From: Pseudomonas bijieensis
GTDB lineage: Bacteria > Pseudomonadota > Gammaproteobacteria > Pseudomonadales > Pseudomonadaceae
Reading direction: 5' to 3'
Length of the DNA stretch: 64,000 nucleotides
Assembly: GCF_013347965.1 (NCBI RefSeq)
Contig: NZ_CP048810.1
Span: 5,641,501 to 5,705,500, forward strand
Shown here in pieces: positions 44,407-54,431 of the stretch. The notes beneath the pieces are model-generated. The model was not told the origin of the DNA, searched no databases, and was given only the letters and a program-made list of their open reading frames with translations. The position numbers and the translations under genes were made by a program. Positions within the stretch are counted from its first letter, which is position 1. Every line of letters starts with the position of its first letter.

Positions 44407-44886
44407 TCATTCATCCTGTCCGTGGGCTGCCGGGTCTGCGTTGCTGTAGATGACGTATACGACGATGCGGGTGTGCTTCAAATGTCTTGATCGACAGGTC
44501 TCGCTCAGGCGTTCCGATTGGCCGCATAGGAGACAAGGGGAGGCTGGTTCGCGCCTGCGTCGATGAAGGCGTTTTAGCAGCTCTTTGATTTTATCCGCCC
44601 GACGTAGCAGTCGTTTGTGCCGGCAGGGCGAGTCAACCATGGTCTTTAAAAAGTGCTTGTTCTTGCGAAAATCCGAGGGTGAATACAGGGAGCGATAATT
44701 GAAGTTGAGCGTTATGAAAAAAAGCAGCAATAGATAAAAAGGGAAGCTGATCAGGAACCAGAGGTAATACTCACGATCCTGGTCATCCAGGAATGGCAAG
44801 GAAATCGCCGCGGAAGTTTCGGACAAAGTTGCGAATATGGCGATGAGGGTCATAGGGTTGGTTATGGTCTTCGAAGGTTTGTTCAT
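44407..44886 (-). CDS. Hypothetical membrane protein
   Basis: A 159-residue protein I do not recognise. Two hydrophobic stretches (about 12-30 and 42-62) are followed by a strongly basic part with many Arg and Lys and three Cys. The DNA is clearly less GC-rich and its codon use is less biased than in the neighbours. It stands between argG and a response regulator, on the opposite strand. The frame is intact, but whether it is expressed is uncertain. Confidence 0.5.
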   Translation of the reverse strand: MNKPSKTITNPMTLIAIFATLSETSAAISLPFLDDQDREYYLWFLISFPFYLLLLFFITLNFNYRSLYSPSDFRKNKHFLKTMVDSPCRHKRLLRRADKIKELLKRLHRRRREPASPCLLCGQSERLSETCRSRHLKHTRIVVYVIYSNADPAAHGQDE

Positions 44887-45344
44887 GGTTAATGCTCATG
44901 GAATATTTATGCTCGGTGAATAGGCTGGAAAGTGGTTATTAAGATATAGGCGCAATCGCAGCGGCTGCCGATGATGGATGTCGGATGCCAAGCTATTTTA
45001 TATATGAATTTTTCTTCTTGAAGTGAGCGAGAGGCAGTTTTAACAGTAAATAATTCAGTTACTCTTTATGATTGAAAAGCTTTTTAATGGGCTGCCTGTC
45101 GGTGGGCGTAACGGTAAAAGAGCGAATTGTTCACAGGGTTACCGGATTGTTAAGAAAGGTCCATTCTTCTCTGTAGAAAAATTCACGACACATTTTTTCC
45201 TGGAGAATTTGTAGGATTTTTCTGTATAGCTTGTAGGTTCTGTCTCTCGGTGCGAGCGTTCAGGGGGGGGCGGCATGCCAAGGTAGAAATGACTAGGCTA
45301 TTGTGCGTGCTCTAAAAATTCGAACAGCGAAGTTGGATTTGCCC
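44887..45344. other. A/T-rich gap before the NarL-type regulator
   Basis: These 458 bases hold no supported gene. They are much more A/T-rich than the rest of the window, with patches such as TTTTATATATGAATTTTTC near 44996. The promoters of the flanking divergent genes must lie here. A run of eight G sits at about 45265. Confidence 0.5.
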
Positions 45345-45971
45345 ATGAATAAAGTGCTGATCGTGGATGATCATCCCGTCATTCGTCTTGCTGTACGTTT
45401 GCTGATGGAGCGTCATGGTTATGAAGTCGTTGCCGAAACCGATAATGGCGTCGATGCGTTACAACTTGCTCGCGAACTTATGCCTGATATCGTCATTCTC
45501 GATATCGGTATTCCCAAGCTGGACGGATTGGAGGTCATTGCCCGTCTGGCGGCTATTCCTTCATCGATGAAGGTGCTGGTGCTGACTTCCCAGGCACCGG
45601 GACATTTTTCGATGCGCTGCATGCAGACGGGGGCGGCCGGGTATGTATGCAAGCAACAGGATCTTACTGAGTTACTGAGTGCAATCAAGGCAGTACTGTC
45701 CGGTTACAGTTACTTCCCCAACCAGGCCTTGCATACGGTACGGTCGAGTCTGGGCAATGCCAGTGAGTCGGATATGGTCGACCGATTATCGGGGCGGGAA
45801 ATGATGGTCTTGCAACAACTGGCTCGCGGTAAGACCAACAAGGAGATCGCCGATGGAATGTTCTTGAGCAACAAGACCGTCAGTACCTACAAGACACGCT
45901 TATTGTTGAAGCTCAATGCCCGTTCCCTGGTCGACCTGATCGAACTGGCGCAGCGTAATGGGTTGGTGTGA
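45345..45971 (+). CDS. NarL/LuxR-type response regulator (EvgA/RocA-like)
   Basis: A 208-residue regulator: receiver domain with phospho-acceptor Asp53 (IVILDIGIPK), then a GerE/LuxR helix-turn-helix (LSGREMMVLQQLARGKTNKEIA) from about residue 145. I chose the ATG at 45345, which starts exactly at MNKVLIVDDH; a GTG at 45303 is also open. No sensor kinase lies next to it. It resembles the RocA/EvgA branch of Pseudomonas regulators, but the pairing is unknown. Confidence 0.85.
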   Translation: MNKVLIVDDHPVIRLAVRLLMERHGYEVVAETDNGVDALQLARELMPDIVILDIGIPKLDGLEVIARLAAIPSSMKVLVLTSQAPGHFSMRCMQTGAAGYVCKQQDLTELLSAIKAVLSGYSYFPNQALHTVRSSLGNASESDMVDRLSGREMMVLQQLARGKTNKEIADGMFLSNKTVSTYKTRLLLKLNARSLVDLIELAQRNGLV

Positions 45972-45995
45972 GTTTTCGGGTCACGCGTACTCAGT

Positions 45996-46021
45996 AAAAA
46001 GCCTCCATCAGGGAGGCTTTT
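45996..46021. terminator. Two-way terminator between the regulator and the PA3496-like gene
   Basis: Stem AAAAGCCTCC with its complement and a 5-nt loop, with T-runs on both strands. It serves two convergent genes. Confidence 0.88.
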
Positions 46022-46026
46022 ACGTG

Positions 46027-46209
46027 TCAGAGGTCAAAGTCGTAATCGGCCAGTTGCTTCTGCAGACGGCGCTCTTCCAGCAGGTTATCAATGGTGCGGC
46101 GCTTGCTCAGGTTGGTTTTCGCCACTTCCACGACCACAGGTTCAACGTCGTCGGCCTCAACGGCGATGAATTCGTCTTCTACATCCAGTTGTTCTTTGCC
46201 AGTACTCAT
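46027..46209 (-). CDS. PA3496-family small acidic protein
   Basis: A 60-residue acidic protein with a basic C-terminal segment (KRRTIDNLLEERRL). It matches the small PA3496 family, which lies beside nth in pseudomonads and is named as a putative envelope-integrity protein; its function is not proved. The ATG is at 46209. It lies upstream of a convergent terminator and about 70 bp from nth, in a different unit. Confidence 0.8.
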   Translation of the reverse strand: MSTGKEQLDVEDEFIAVEADDVEPVVVEVAKTNLSKRRTIDNLLEERRLQKQLADYDFDL

Positions 46210-46316
46210 GGGTTCGACTCCAGGCTAAGACTGCCATTGGCGCTCCTTATATCGATAAACCACGGGCGGGTAAAAAAGATTTTTTCAATCGGTTGATCGA
46301 TAAAATCAATAGCGCC

Positions 46317-46955
46317 TCAATCGTCGGAGGTCTTGTGCTTGTATTCGCATAAGTCTTCGATTCGACAGCTGCCACAGCGGGGCTTGCGCGCCAGGCAGAC
46401 GTAGCGTCCGTGAAGGATGAGCCAGTGATGGGAGTCCAGCAGGAATTCCTTGGGGACGAATTTCATCAATTTCTTCTCGACCTCCACCACGTTTTTGCCG
46501 GGGGCCAGCCCGGTGCGGTTGCTGACACGGAAAATGTGGGTGTCGACCGCCATGGTCAACTGCCGAAACGCGGTGTTGAGTACGACGTTGGCGGTTTTGC
46601 GGCCCACGCCCGGAAGGGCTTCCAGCGCTTCACGGGTCTGTGGGACCTCACTGGCGTGGCGCTCGATCAACAGGCGGCAGGTCTCGATTACGTTTTTGGC
46701 CTTGCTGTTGAATAGCCCGATGGTCTTGATGTACTCGGACAGTCCCTCGACGCCCAGGGCATAGATCGCCTCTGGCGTATTGGCCACCGGGAAAAGTTTG
46801 GCCGTGGCTTTGTTGACGCCGACGTCGGTGGACTGGGCCGAGAGGATGACCGCGATCAGCAACTCGAACGGCGAGGAATAGGCCAGTTCGGTCTTTGGTT
46901 CCGGGTTGTCCTCGTGAAAGCGACGAAATATTTCCAGGCGTTTTGCGGCGTTCAT
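46317..46955 (-). CDS. nth: Endonuclease III
   Basis: DNA glycosylase/AP lyase for oxidised pyrimidines. The 212 residues have the helix-hairpin-helix (LPGVGRKTANVVL), the catalytic Lys in that hairpin, the Asp in VDTHIFRV and the [4Fe-4S] motif with C-x6-C-x2-C-x5-C at the C-terminus. It overlaps the rnfE stop by 4 bp and is the last gene of the rnf unit. Confidence 0.97.
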   Translation of the reverse strand: MNAAKRLEIFRRFHEDNPEPKTELAYSSPFELLIAVILSAQSTDVGVNKATAKLFPVANTPEAIYALGVEGLSEYIKTIGLFNSKAKNVIETCRLLIERHASEVPQTREALEALPGVGRKTANVVLNTAFRQLTMAVDTHIFRVSNRTGLAPGKNVVEVEKKLMKFVPKEFLLDSHHWLILHGRYVCLARKPRCGSCRIEDLCEYKHKTSDD

Positions 46956-47485
46956 GGGCGCGGCGTTTCCTCGATAGTTGAAGGGGGAGTGTCAGCCGTC
47001 CAAGCCTGTCGGGCCGCCAACAGCAGCCCAAGCAGAATGAACCCGCCTGGGGCGAGCAAGGCCAGGGGAAGGCTGCTGCCGATCAGCCCACGCACGGCGC
47101 CCAGGCTGATCATCAAGAGACCGAACAGCCCAACCAGCCTCAGGCGCCCAAGCCAGCGAGACTCAACGAAGAATCCCTCATGCTCCAGCGCCACGCAGCT
47201 CAGGGCGATCCAGCCAACGTAAAGGCTCAACGGACGGTACAGTTCCAGCGCCCAGGCCTGGACGATAAAGCCCGTGCAGGTGGTCAGGGTCGCGGCCAGC
47301 ACGATGGAGGCGAGCAGCCGTTGACGGGTTGTCAGGCGCTGCCGGACAAGCCCCATCGTCAAACCATGGCTGAAGAGAATCAAGGCCCAGGCCAGCCACA
47401 ACCCCAGCGCGCCGACCAGCGAATGACTCGCGCCGATCAATGGGACGAGCAGCAGGCCGTGTGTCAGCCCCCATGGTTTATTCAT
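46952..47485 (-). CDS. rnfE: Rnf/Rsx electron transport complex subunit E
   Basis: Membrane subunit of the Rnf/Rsx complex; 177 residues with about six hydrophobic helices. It fits RnfE by position (between rnfG and nth, as in PAO1) and by its hydrophobic pattern, but it is shorter and more diverged than the usual RnfE of 200-230 residues. It overlaps rnfG by 8 bp. Confidence 0.78.
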   Translation of the reverse strand: MNKPWGLTHGLLLVPLIGASHSLVGALGLWLAWALILFSHGLTMGLVRQRLTTRQRLLASIVLAATLTTCTGFIVQAWALELYRPLSLYVGWIALSCVALEHEGFFVESRWLGRLRLVGLFGLLMISLGAVRGLIGSSLPLALLAPGGFILLGLLLAARQAWTADTPPSTIEETPRP

Positions 47486-48089
47486 TCGCCGCCACCCCCG
47501 TCAACTGAGCCTTGTGCTCGTCGAAGTAACGCAGCGCATCGTGCACAGCCTGCAGGACCGCCCGGGATGTCACTGTCGCGCCTGCCAGTTGATCAAATTG
47601 CCCCTGGTCCTTTTTCAAGGCCCAGCCGCTGTCTTCAGGCGCTTGACGTGATTTACCGGTGAAAGTCTGCAGCCAGGCGTTCGGCCAACCGGCAATCGCC
47701 GCGCCCAACCCGCGTGTTTCGGATTGGCGCAGGGTCTTGACGCCCAGCAACCGGCCCTGTGGATCGATGGCGATCAGCAATTCGATGCTGCCTTCATAGC
47801 CCTGCGCCTGGCTACGTAGCAGCACGGCGCTGGGCTGGCCGCTGCGGGTCGCCAGGTAGCCGCCCAGCAGCGTGCTGTGAGCCAAGGTCACCGAGGCTGG
47901 GACAATGGGGTGCGCCAACGGCTGGTTGTCATAGCGTTCAGTGGGCAGCACCTCGAGCAAGGCTCTGTTCGCCAACGCTTGCCGCTGGGCCTCGATGCGC
48001 CCGGCCGTGCCGAGGTGAGTGAGGTAAGTGGCACCAACGCCCAGGCCGATCACCAGGATCAGGATTGCCACGCCGCCGCGATTATTCAT
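47478..48089 (-). CDS. rnfG: Rnf/Rsx electron transport complex subunit G
   Basis: Periplasmic-facing FMN subunit, 203 residues. One membrane helix at residues 6-22 precedes the FMN-binding domain, with covalent FMN expected on the Thr of AGATVTS near residue 165. I chose the ATG at 48089, which overlaps the rnfD stop by 4 bp; the raw frame runs on upstream inside rnfD. Confidence 0.9.
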   Translation of the reverse strand: MNNRGGVAILILVIGLGVGATYLTHLGTAGRIEAQRQALANRALLEVLPTERYDNQPLAHPIVPASVTLAHSTLLGGYLATRSGQPSAVLLRSQAQGYEGSIELLIAIDPQGRLLGVKTLRQSETRGLGAAIAGWPNAWLQTFTGKSRQAPEDSGWALKKDQGQFDQLAGATVTSRAVLQAVHDALRYFDEHKAQLTGVAANE

Positions 48090-49072
48090 GTCAGTGGCCG
48101 CCGTTGTCGCGCTTCGGCAAACCGGTCCAGTGCCGGTACTCCGAGGTTCATCAGCAACACCGCGAACGCCACGCCGTCCGGGTAACCAGCCCAGGTACGG
48201 ATCAGATAGACCAGCAACCCCATACCTGCGCCAAACAGCAGGCGAGCGAGAGGGGCCTTGGCCCCCGAGACCGGTTCGGTCGCGATAAAAAACGCGCCGA
48301 GCATGGTTGCGCCGGTGAACAGGTGAAACAGCGGCGAGCCATGGGAGTCGGAACCCGAACCGTTCCAGCACAACAGGCTGACGATGGACAGGATCGCCAG
48401 CATGCCCACCGGGGCATGCCAACTGAACACCCGCTGTTGCAGCAGAAACAGACCGCCCGCCAGGAAGGCCAGGTTGATCCATTCGACACCACTGCCACCG
48501 AAACGCCCGAAGGCCGGATCGTTGGCGAACAGTTCATCGATGGTCAGGCTCGTGTTGGTCCGCAGGCTGTCCAGCGCGGTTGCTCCGGCCCAGGCATCGG
48601 GCGTCGGGTGAGTGCCGAATACCTGCTGCAAGCCTTCAAGCAGGCCCATGGCATGGAGCGCCGGCCATTGGCTCATATGGGAGGGAAACGCCACCAGCAC
48701 CAAGGCGTACCCAAGCATCGCCGGGTTGAACGGGTTGCTGCCGACGCCGCCCCACAGGTGCTTGCCGAACAGCAAGGCGCAGGCGGCCGCAGTCACGGTC
48801 AGCCACCAGGGGCAATAGGCCGGCAAGGCCAGGGCCAGCAGTGTGGCGCTAACCAGCGCGCTGCCATCGTTCAGCTCAGGTTTGAAGGGTCTGCCCCGTA
48901 AACGCAGTACCAACGCTTCGACTGCCAGCGCAGTGAGACCGGACAACAGCAGGTTGAGCAGCACGCCCCAGCCATGGAACCACAGCAATGCCAGCAGGCC
49001 GGGCAGTGTCGCCAGCAACACACGCGTCATCGCTTGGCGCAGCCGTTCATCCACGGGCTCAGGAAGCGGCAT
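48086..49072 (-). CDS. rnfD: Rnf/Rsx electron transport complex subunit D
   Basis: Membrane FMN subunit, about 328 residues with many hydrophobic helices. The covalent-FMN Thr is in [13 protein letters not shown] prefer the ATG at 49072, which has an AGGTGG ribosome site; the ATG at 49096 is also open. It overlaps the rnfB end by 14 bp, directly where rnfC would normally lie. Confidence 0.9.
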   Translation of the reverse strand: MPLPEPVDERLRQAMTRVLLATLPGLLALLWFHGWGVLLNLLLSGLTALAVEALVLRLRGRPFKPELNDGSALVSATLLALALPAYCPWWLTVTAAACALLFGKHLWGGVGSNPFNPAMLGYALVLVAFPSHMSQWPALHAMGLLEGLQQVFGTHPTPDAWAGATALDSLRTNTSLTIDELFANDPAFGRFGGSGVEWINLAFLAGGLFLLQQRVFSWHAPVGMLAILSIVSLLCWNGSGSDSHGSPLFHLFTGATMLGAFFIATEPVSGAKAPLARLLFGAGMGLLVYLIRTWAGYPDGVAFAVLLMNLGVPALDRFAEARQRRPLT

Positions 49073-50075
49073 GGGCGTCCACCTGGCGTTCGGCATCCTT
49101 CACCGCTTGTTCCAATGCCCGCAGTTGTTCATCCGATACCGTAGCCGCCCGGGCCTTGCTGAGTTCGGCGCGGCGCATCGCCAGTTGGATCTTGGCTCGC
49201 TTCAGCTCGGCGCTGTTCGCCGGTGCAGGAGCTGGAGCGGTCGAGGGGGTGGCGTTTTCCAGTTGGCTCAGGGCCTGCTCGGCTGCTTCGAACTGGCGTT
49301 GCAGCACGATCAGTTGCGACTGTTGCTCGAAGGTTGGCGGATGGCCGAACGCTTTCAAGGATTTGTTCAATTGCGCCCGGCTCATGGCCAGGTCGACCTT
49401 GGCTTTTTTCAAGGCAGCATCGGCGGTGGCGGCTTTTTGCGCGCGCACGCGCTCCAGTGCGGCTTGTACGGGGTCGAGTGCCTGGCCCTGTTCCTGGGGT
49501 TGAGTCTGGGCTGCGCGTTGGTTGCGAGCCAGGCGTTCGGCCTGGCGCTGTTCTTCTTCGCGGCGTAGGCGCGTATTGCGCTGTTCGAAGCGGCGCCGGG
49601 CGTGGTTGCGCTTGGCGGTTCGCGCCTGTTGCTCTGCGGCGCTGAAGGCCAGGCCGCCGACGATCGGCAGGGTCGCCGTCGGCAGAGGACGCATTTCAAT
49701 GCAATCGACCGGACAGGGCGCCACGCAAAGATCGCAGCCGGTGCATTCGTCGATGAGGACGGTGTGCATCAGCTTCGCCGCGCCGACAATCGCGTCCACC
49801 GGGCAGGCCTGGATGCACTTGGTACAACCGATGCATTCGGCTTCGCGGATAAAGGCAATCTGCGCCGGGGCACTGCCGCGGCTGGTGTCCAGTTCCAATA
49901 CTGGCACTTTCATCAGCTCGGCCAGGGCGGCGATGGTTTCGCGTCCACCGGGCGGGCATTTGTTGATCGGCTCACCCTGGGCGATGCCTTCGGCGTAGGG
50001 CTTGCACCCGGGATGGCCGCACTTGCCGCACTGAGTCTGCGGCAGCAAGGCGTCGATACGTTGAATCAGGCTCAT
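49059..50075 (-). CDS. rnfB: Rnf/Rsx complex ferredoxin-like subunit B, with a long coiled-coil tail
   Basis: Iron-sulfur subunit of 338 residues. The N-terminal cluster motif (CGKCGHPGC...CPPGG) and two [4Fe-4S] ferredoxin motifs (CIGCTKC...CP and CTGCDLC...CP) occupy about 1-140. The usual N-terminal membrane anchor is absent: the protein begins [17 protein letters not shown]. From about residue 150 a charged, Ala/Gln/Arg-rich coiled-coil tail follows, with two related segments ([17 protein letters not shown] and [17 protein letters not shown]). RnfB is normally about 190 residues; such tails are better known from RnfC. Confidence 0.9.
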   Translation of the reverse strand: MSLIQRIDALLPQTQCGKCGHPGCKPYAEGIAQGEPINKCPPGGRETIAALAELMKVPVLELDTSRGSAPAQIAFIREAECIGCTKCIQACPVDAIVGAAKLMHTVLIDECTGCDLCVAPCPVDCIEMRPLPTATLPIVGGLAFSAAEQQARTAKRNHARRRFEQRNTRLRREEEQRQAERLARNQRAAQTQPQEQGQALDPVQAALERVRAQKAATADAALKKAKVDLAMSRAQLNKSLKAFGHPPTFEQQSQLIVLQRQFEAAEQALSQLENATPSTAPAPAPANSAELKRAKIQLAMRRAELSKARAATVSDEQLRALEQAVKDAERQVDAHAAS

Positions 50076-50644
50076 GTTTTGACCAGCCCGCGCAATCCGA
50101 GAAAGGCCACCGCCATCAGTCCGGCACTGATCAACTGAATCGGCAGGCCCCGAAAGGGCAGGGGAATATCGTTATTGAAGACGCGTTGGCGCAAATCATC
50201 GAACAGGCTCAGCACCAGCCAGAATCCCAGCCCGGCGCCCAGGCTCGTGGCGATGGCATGGCCCAGGCCCCGATCATCCTGGCTGTTGAGTAGCGTGAGG
50301 CCGAGGATACCGGCATTTGCGAGCAACAGCGGCCACAGCCCCTCGAACGGCAATGCCGGCAGCCAGCGCGCCAGCCAGTGCAGCAATGGGCCGATCAACA
50401 GCACGCTCAAGGACAACCAGGCAAACAGGCGCAGCGATGTCAGGTTTGCCGGGACCAGCAGCCAGTGGTCCAGCAGATAGCCCAAGGCGCCAACCATCAG
50501 CATCAGGAACGCCGTCGCCAGGCCCAAGGCGTGCACCTGCTTTCGACCATTGGCCGCCAGCAGCGGATCGACGCCCAGCGGCCAATGCAACACGAGGTTG
50601 TTGATCAGGGCAGCGCTGAACAGCGTGAGGACGATTTCGGTCAT
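50072..50644 (-). CDS. rnfA: Rnf/Rsx electron transport complex subunit A
   Basis: Membrane subunit of 190 residues with six hydrophobic helices and the conserved N-terminal [14 protein letters not shown]. It is the first gene of the rnf unit and overlaps rnfB by 4 bp. The metG terminator lies between it and metG. Confidence 0.92.
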   Translation of the reverse strand: MTEIVLTLFSAALINNLVLHWPLGVDPLLAANGRKQVHALGLATAFLMLMVGALGYLLDHWLLVPANLTSLRLFAWLSLSVLLIGPLLHWLARWLPALPFEGLWPLLLANAGILGLTLLNSQDDRGLGHAIATSLGAGLGFWLVLSLFDDLRQRVFNNDIPLPFRGLPIQLISAGLMAVAFLGLRGLVKT

Positions 50645-50721
50645 GGGCGTGTTGGCAACAAAGGGCCTGTTACAAGATTAGGCATTATCCGGCACGCCGG
50701 GAGGGCGGGCCAGATATGAAA

Positions 50722-50754
50722 ATCCCACAGCCGCCTGCGAAGCGACTGTGGGAT
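50722..50754 (-). terminator. Terminator after metG
   Basis: Perfect outer stem ATCCCACAG with its complement and an inner GC-rich hairpin, followed on the minus strand by TTTTC, 20 bp after the metG stop. Confidence 0.8.
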
Positions 50755-50774
50755 CGGTGCAACAAGCGGTCGCG

Positions 50775-52820
50775 TTACTTGATCCGCTGGCCCGGCTTGG
50801 CGCCGCTGTCGGGGCTCAACAGGTAGATTTCCTCACCACCGGGGCCTGCCGCCATCACCATGCCTTCGGAGATACCGAAGCGCATTTTGCGTGGCTTGAG
50901 GTTGGCGATCATCATCGTCAAGCGGCCTTCAAGCTTGGCGGGGTCCGGGTAGGCACTTTTGATGCCGGAGAACACGTTGCGTTGCTCATCGCCAATGTCC
51001 AGGGTCAGGCGCAACAGCTTGTCGGCGCCTTCGACGGCCTCGGCCTTGACGATCAGCGCCACGCGCAGGTCAACGGCGGCGAAGGCGTCGAAGTCGATTT
51101 CCGGCGACAGCGGGTCCTTGGCCAGTTCGCCGTTCCCGGCCGGCGCGCCGGTATCGGTCTGGCTGGCGGCCAGGTCTTCCTTGGAGGCGTCGGTCATGGC
51201 TTGCACCTTGGTGGCGTCGATGCGAGTCATCAACGGCTTGAACTCGTTCAGCTGATGGTTGCTCAGCAGCGTCTGGTGATCGTTCCAGGTCAGCGGCGCG
51301 ACGTTGAGGAACGCCTCGGCATCGGCGGCCAGCAGCGGCAGCACCGGCTTGAGGAAAATCACCAGCTGGCGGAACAGGTTGATGCCCAGGGCGCAGATCG
51401 CCTGGACTTCGTCCTGCTTGCCTTCCTGCTTGGCCAGCGACCAGGGCGCCTTGTCGGCGATCCAGGCATTGGCGCGATCGGCCAGGGCCATGATTTCGCG
51501 CATGGCGCGGGCAAAGTCGCGGCTCTCATAGGCTTCGGCGATGCTTGGCGCGGCGGCGAGGAAGGCGTCGGTCAACTCCGGCGCGGCATTGCCCGCAACC
51601 AGGACACCGGCGTTGCCTTTGTGGATAAAACCGGCGCAACGGCTGGCAATGTTGACTACCTTGCCTACCAGGTCGGAGTTGACCTTCTGCACGAAGTCTT
51701 CGAGGTTCAGGTCCAGGTCATCGACGCCACGGCCGAGCTTGGCCGCGTAGTAGTAGCGCAGGTATTCCGGCGACAGGTGGTCCAGGTAGGTCCGGGCCTT
51801 GATGAAGGTGCCGCGGGACTTGGACATTTTCTGGCCGTTGACGGTCAGGTAGCCGTGGACATTGATGCCGGTCGGTTTACGGAAGCCCGCGCCTTCGAGC
51901 ATGGCGGGCCAGAACAGCGCATGGAAGTTGACGATGTCCTTGCCGATGAAGTGGTACAGCTCTGCGGTGGAGTCCTTGCCCCAGAACGCATCGAAGTCCA
52001 GCTCCGGCGTGCGGTTGCAGAGGTTCTTGAAACTCGCCATGTAGCCGATCGGTGCGTCCAGCCACACGTAGAAATACTTGCCGGGCTCGTCGGGGATCTC
52101 GAAACCGAAGTACGGCGCATCGCGGGAGATGTCCCACTGTTGCAGGCCGGCGTCGAGCCATTCGGCGATCTTGTTGGCCACGGCGTCCTGCAGGGTGCCG
52201 CTGCGGGTCCAGGCTTGCAGCATCTGCTGGAAGTCCGGCAGCTTGAAGAAGAAATGCTGGGAGTCCTTGAGCACCGGTGTGGCCCCGGAAATCGCCGATT
52301 TCGGGTCCTTCAGGTCGGTCGGTGCGTAGGTGGCGCCACATTTTTCGCAGTTGTCGCCGTACTGGTCCTCGGTGCCGCATTTCGGGCAGGTGCCCTTGAT
52401 GAAGCGGTCGGCCAGGAACATTTTCTTTTCCGGGTCGAAATACTGGGTGATCGAACGGGTGGCAATGTGCCCGGCGTCACGCAGCTTCAGGTAGATCTGG
52501 CTCGACAGCTCGCGGTTTTCTTCGGCGTGGGTGGAGTGGAAGTTGTCGAAATCCACCAGGAACTCGGCAAAGTCGGCGCTGTGTTCAGCCTGGACGTTGG
52601 CGATCAGTTGTTCCGGGGTGATGCCTTCCTTTTCCGCGCGCAGCATGATGGCCGAACCGTGGGCGTCGTCGGCGCAGACATAAATGCATTGGTTGCCGCG
52701 ATGCTTCTGGAAGCGCACCCACATATCGGTCTGGATGTATTCCAGCATATGGCCGAGGTGAATCGAACCATTGGCATAGGGCAGGGCGCTGGTGACGAGG
52801 ATCTTGCGTGGCTCGGACAT
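50775..52820 (-). CDS. metG: Methionyl-tRNA synthetase
   Basis: Charges tRNA-Met. The 681-residue long form has the ATP motif (HLGH, in [11 protein letters not shown]), a zinc knuckle (CPKCGTED...CEKCG), the KMSKS loop and a C-terminal tRNA-binding OB-fold (from about 580). The ATG is at 52820. It is divergent from mrp across a REP pair. Confidence 0.98.
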   Translation of the reverse strand: MSEPRKILVTSALPYANGSIHLGHMLEYIQTDMWVRFQKHRGNQCIYVCADDAHGSAIMLRAEKEGITPEQLIANVQAEHSADFAEFLVDFDNFHSTHAEENRELSSQIYLKLRDAGHIATRSITQYFDPEKKMFLADRFIKGTCPKCGTEDQYGDNCEKCGATYAPTDLKDPKSAISGATPVLKDSQHFFFKLPDFQQMLQAWTRSGTLQDAVANKIAEWLDAGLQQWDISRDAPYFGFEIPDEPGKYFYVWLDAPIGYMASFKNLCNRTPELDFDAFWGKDSTAELYHFIGKDIVNFHALFWPAMLEGAGFRKPTGINVHGYLTVNGQKMSKSRGTFIKARTYLDHLSPEYLRYYYAAKLGRGVDDLDLNLEDFVQKVNSDLVGKVVNIASRCAGFIHKGNAGVLVAGNAAPELTDAFLAAAPSIAEAYESRDFARAMREIMALADRANAWIADKAPWSLAKQEGKQDEVQAICALGINLFRQLVIFLKPVLPLLAADAEAFLNVAPLTWNDHQTLLSNHQLNEFKPLMTRIDATKVQAMTDASKEDLAASQTDTGAPAGNGELAKDPLSPEIDFDAFAAVDLRVALIVKAEAVEGADKLLRLTLDIGDEQRNVFSGIKSAYPDPAKLEGRLTMMIANLKPRKMRFGISEGMVMAAGPGGEEIYLLSPDSGAKPGQRIK

Positions 52821-52933
52821 GGGGCTCGGCTACTTGATGAAACGGAGGTCGGCCACTATAAAGCGCCGGGAAATATATTTCACCCCACTGGCCTGTTTCC
52901 GGATGCGTTGTTGGGAGCGGTATAGACACAACC

Positions 52934-53067
52934 TGTGGCGAGGGGGATTTATCCCCGCTGGACTGCGCAGCAGTCCCAAAACATTCGAACCTGACCAGTC
53001 TGATTCACCGAAGCGCCAGGTTTTGGGGGCGCTTCGCAACCCAGCGGGGATAAATCCCCTCGCCACA
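52934..53067. repeat. Paired REP element, family A
   Basis: Inverted GTGGCGAGGGGGATTTATCC pair (one extra G in the left arm) that fills most of the metG-mrp gap (52821-53160). Nothing else stands out in this gap. Confidence 0.9.
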
Positions 53068-53160
53068 AAAGGTGTTCGCACCGCGGTAATCGGGTCGCCA
53101 CAACAGCATGCGCGGCGTAGGATAGCGGCCTGTTTTCAAGTCTTGCTATCGGAGTTGCCC

Positions 53161-54256
53161 ATGAGCGCCGTCAATCGCGCAGCGGTGGAAGCCGTCCTTC
53201 GCCAGTACACCGACCCCCTACCTGAATCAGGACCCGGTCAGCGCCGGATGCGTGCGCACCATCGACATTCAGGGCGATCGCGTCAGCGTCCAGCTGGAAA
53301 TCGGCTACGCCGCCGATCTGTTCAAGAGCGGTTGGGCGCAAATGCTGCAAATGGCGATCGAGTCCCTGGACGGTGTAGCCAGCTCCAAAGTCGACATCAC
53401 CAGCGTGATCGCTGCTCACAAGGCCCAGGCGCAGGTACCGGGGCTGGCGAACGTCAAGAATGTCATCGCCGTGGCCTCGGGCAAGGGCGGCGTGGGCAAG
53501 TCCACCACCGCCGCCAACCTGGCCCTGGCCCTGGCCCGTGAAGGGGCCAAGGTCGGGATTCTCGACGCGGACATCTACGGCCCGAGCCAGGGCATCATGT
53601 TCGGCGTGGCCGAGGGCACCCGGCCCCAGGTCAAGGACCAGAAGTGGTTCGTGCCGATCCAGTCCCATGGCGTGGAAGTCATGTCCATGGCCTTCCTGAC
53701 CGACGACAACACGCCGATGGTCTGGCGCGGGCCGATGGTTTCCGGTGCCCTGCTGCAACTGGTGACGCAAACCGCCTGGGGTGACCTGGATTACCTGGTG
53801 ATCGACATGCCGCCAGGAACTGGCGATATCCAGCTGACGCTGGCGCAGAAAGTCCCGGTGGCCGGGGCGGTGATCGTCACCACCCCTCAAGACCTGGCCC
53901 TGCTGGACGCGCGCAAGGGCGTGGAAATGTTCCGCAAAGTGAACATCCCGGTGCTGGGCGTGGTGGAAAACATGGCCGTGCACATCTGCTCGAACTGCGG
54001 GCATGCCGAGCATCTGTTCGGCGAAGGTGGCGGGGAAAAACTGGCGAGCCAGTACGGCGTCGAACTGCTGGCCTCGCTGCCGTTGTCGATGCTGATCCGC
54101 GAACAGGCCGACGGCGGCAAGCCCACGGTCATCGCCGAGCCGGACAGCCAGATCGCCATGGTCTATCAGGAGCTGGCCCGCCATGTGGGCGCGCGGATCG
54201 TGTTGCAAGAGGCCGCATCACCGGCGATGCCGAACATCACTGTCAGCGACGATTGA
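53161..54256 (+). CDS. apbC: Iron-sulfur cluster carrier protein Mrp/ApbC (one-base frameshift near the start)
   Basis: P-loop ATPase that carries and hands over iron-sulfur clusters. Walker A is [10 protein letters not shown] and the cluster CxxC is CSNC near residue 280. The real start is the ATG at 53161 ([19 protein letters not shown]). A run of five C at 53214-53218 shifts the frame; with four it reads [19 protein letters not shown] into the long intact frame. The raw frame instead opens at 53252 and lacks the first 30 residues. About 364 residues in all. Confidence 0.94.
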
Positions 54257-54311
54257 TGCTGCACAGCAATTTGAGCAGCTAACCAGGCTGCTCCTTTGAA
54301 ATGCAATCCCT

Positions 54312-54400
54312 TGTGGGAGCGAGCCTGCTCGCGATAGCGGTATATCAGCCACATCAAGGCTGACTGACCTGACGCGATCGCGAGCAGGCTCGCTCCCACC
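54312..54400. repeat. Paired REP element, family B
   Basis: Inverted pair between the convergent mrp and SDR genes. The right arm ends CTCCCACCACA instead of CTCCCACA. Confidence 0.88.
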
Positions 54401-54431
54401 ACATTGTCCCACATTGATTGTGTGCAGGTTC

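Noticed and set aside
44407..44886. Toxin or phage-exclusion role for the unknown membrane protein
   Set aside because: The short basic membrane protein in A/T-rich DNA suggested this, but there is no partner gene, motif or mobile-element border to support it.
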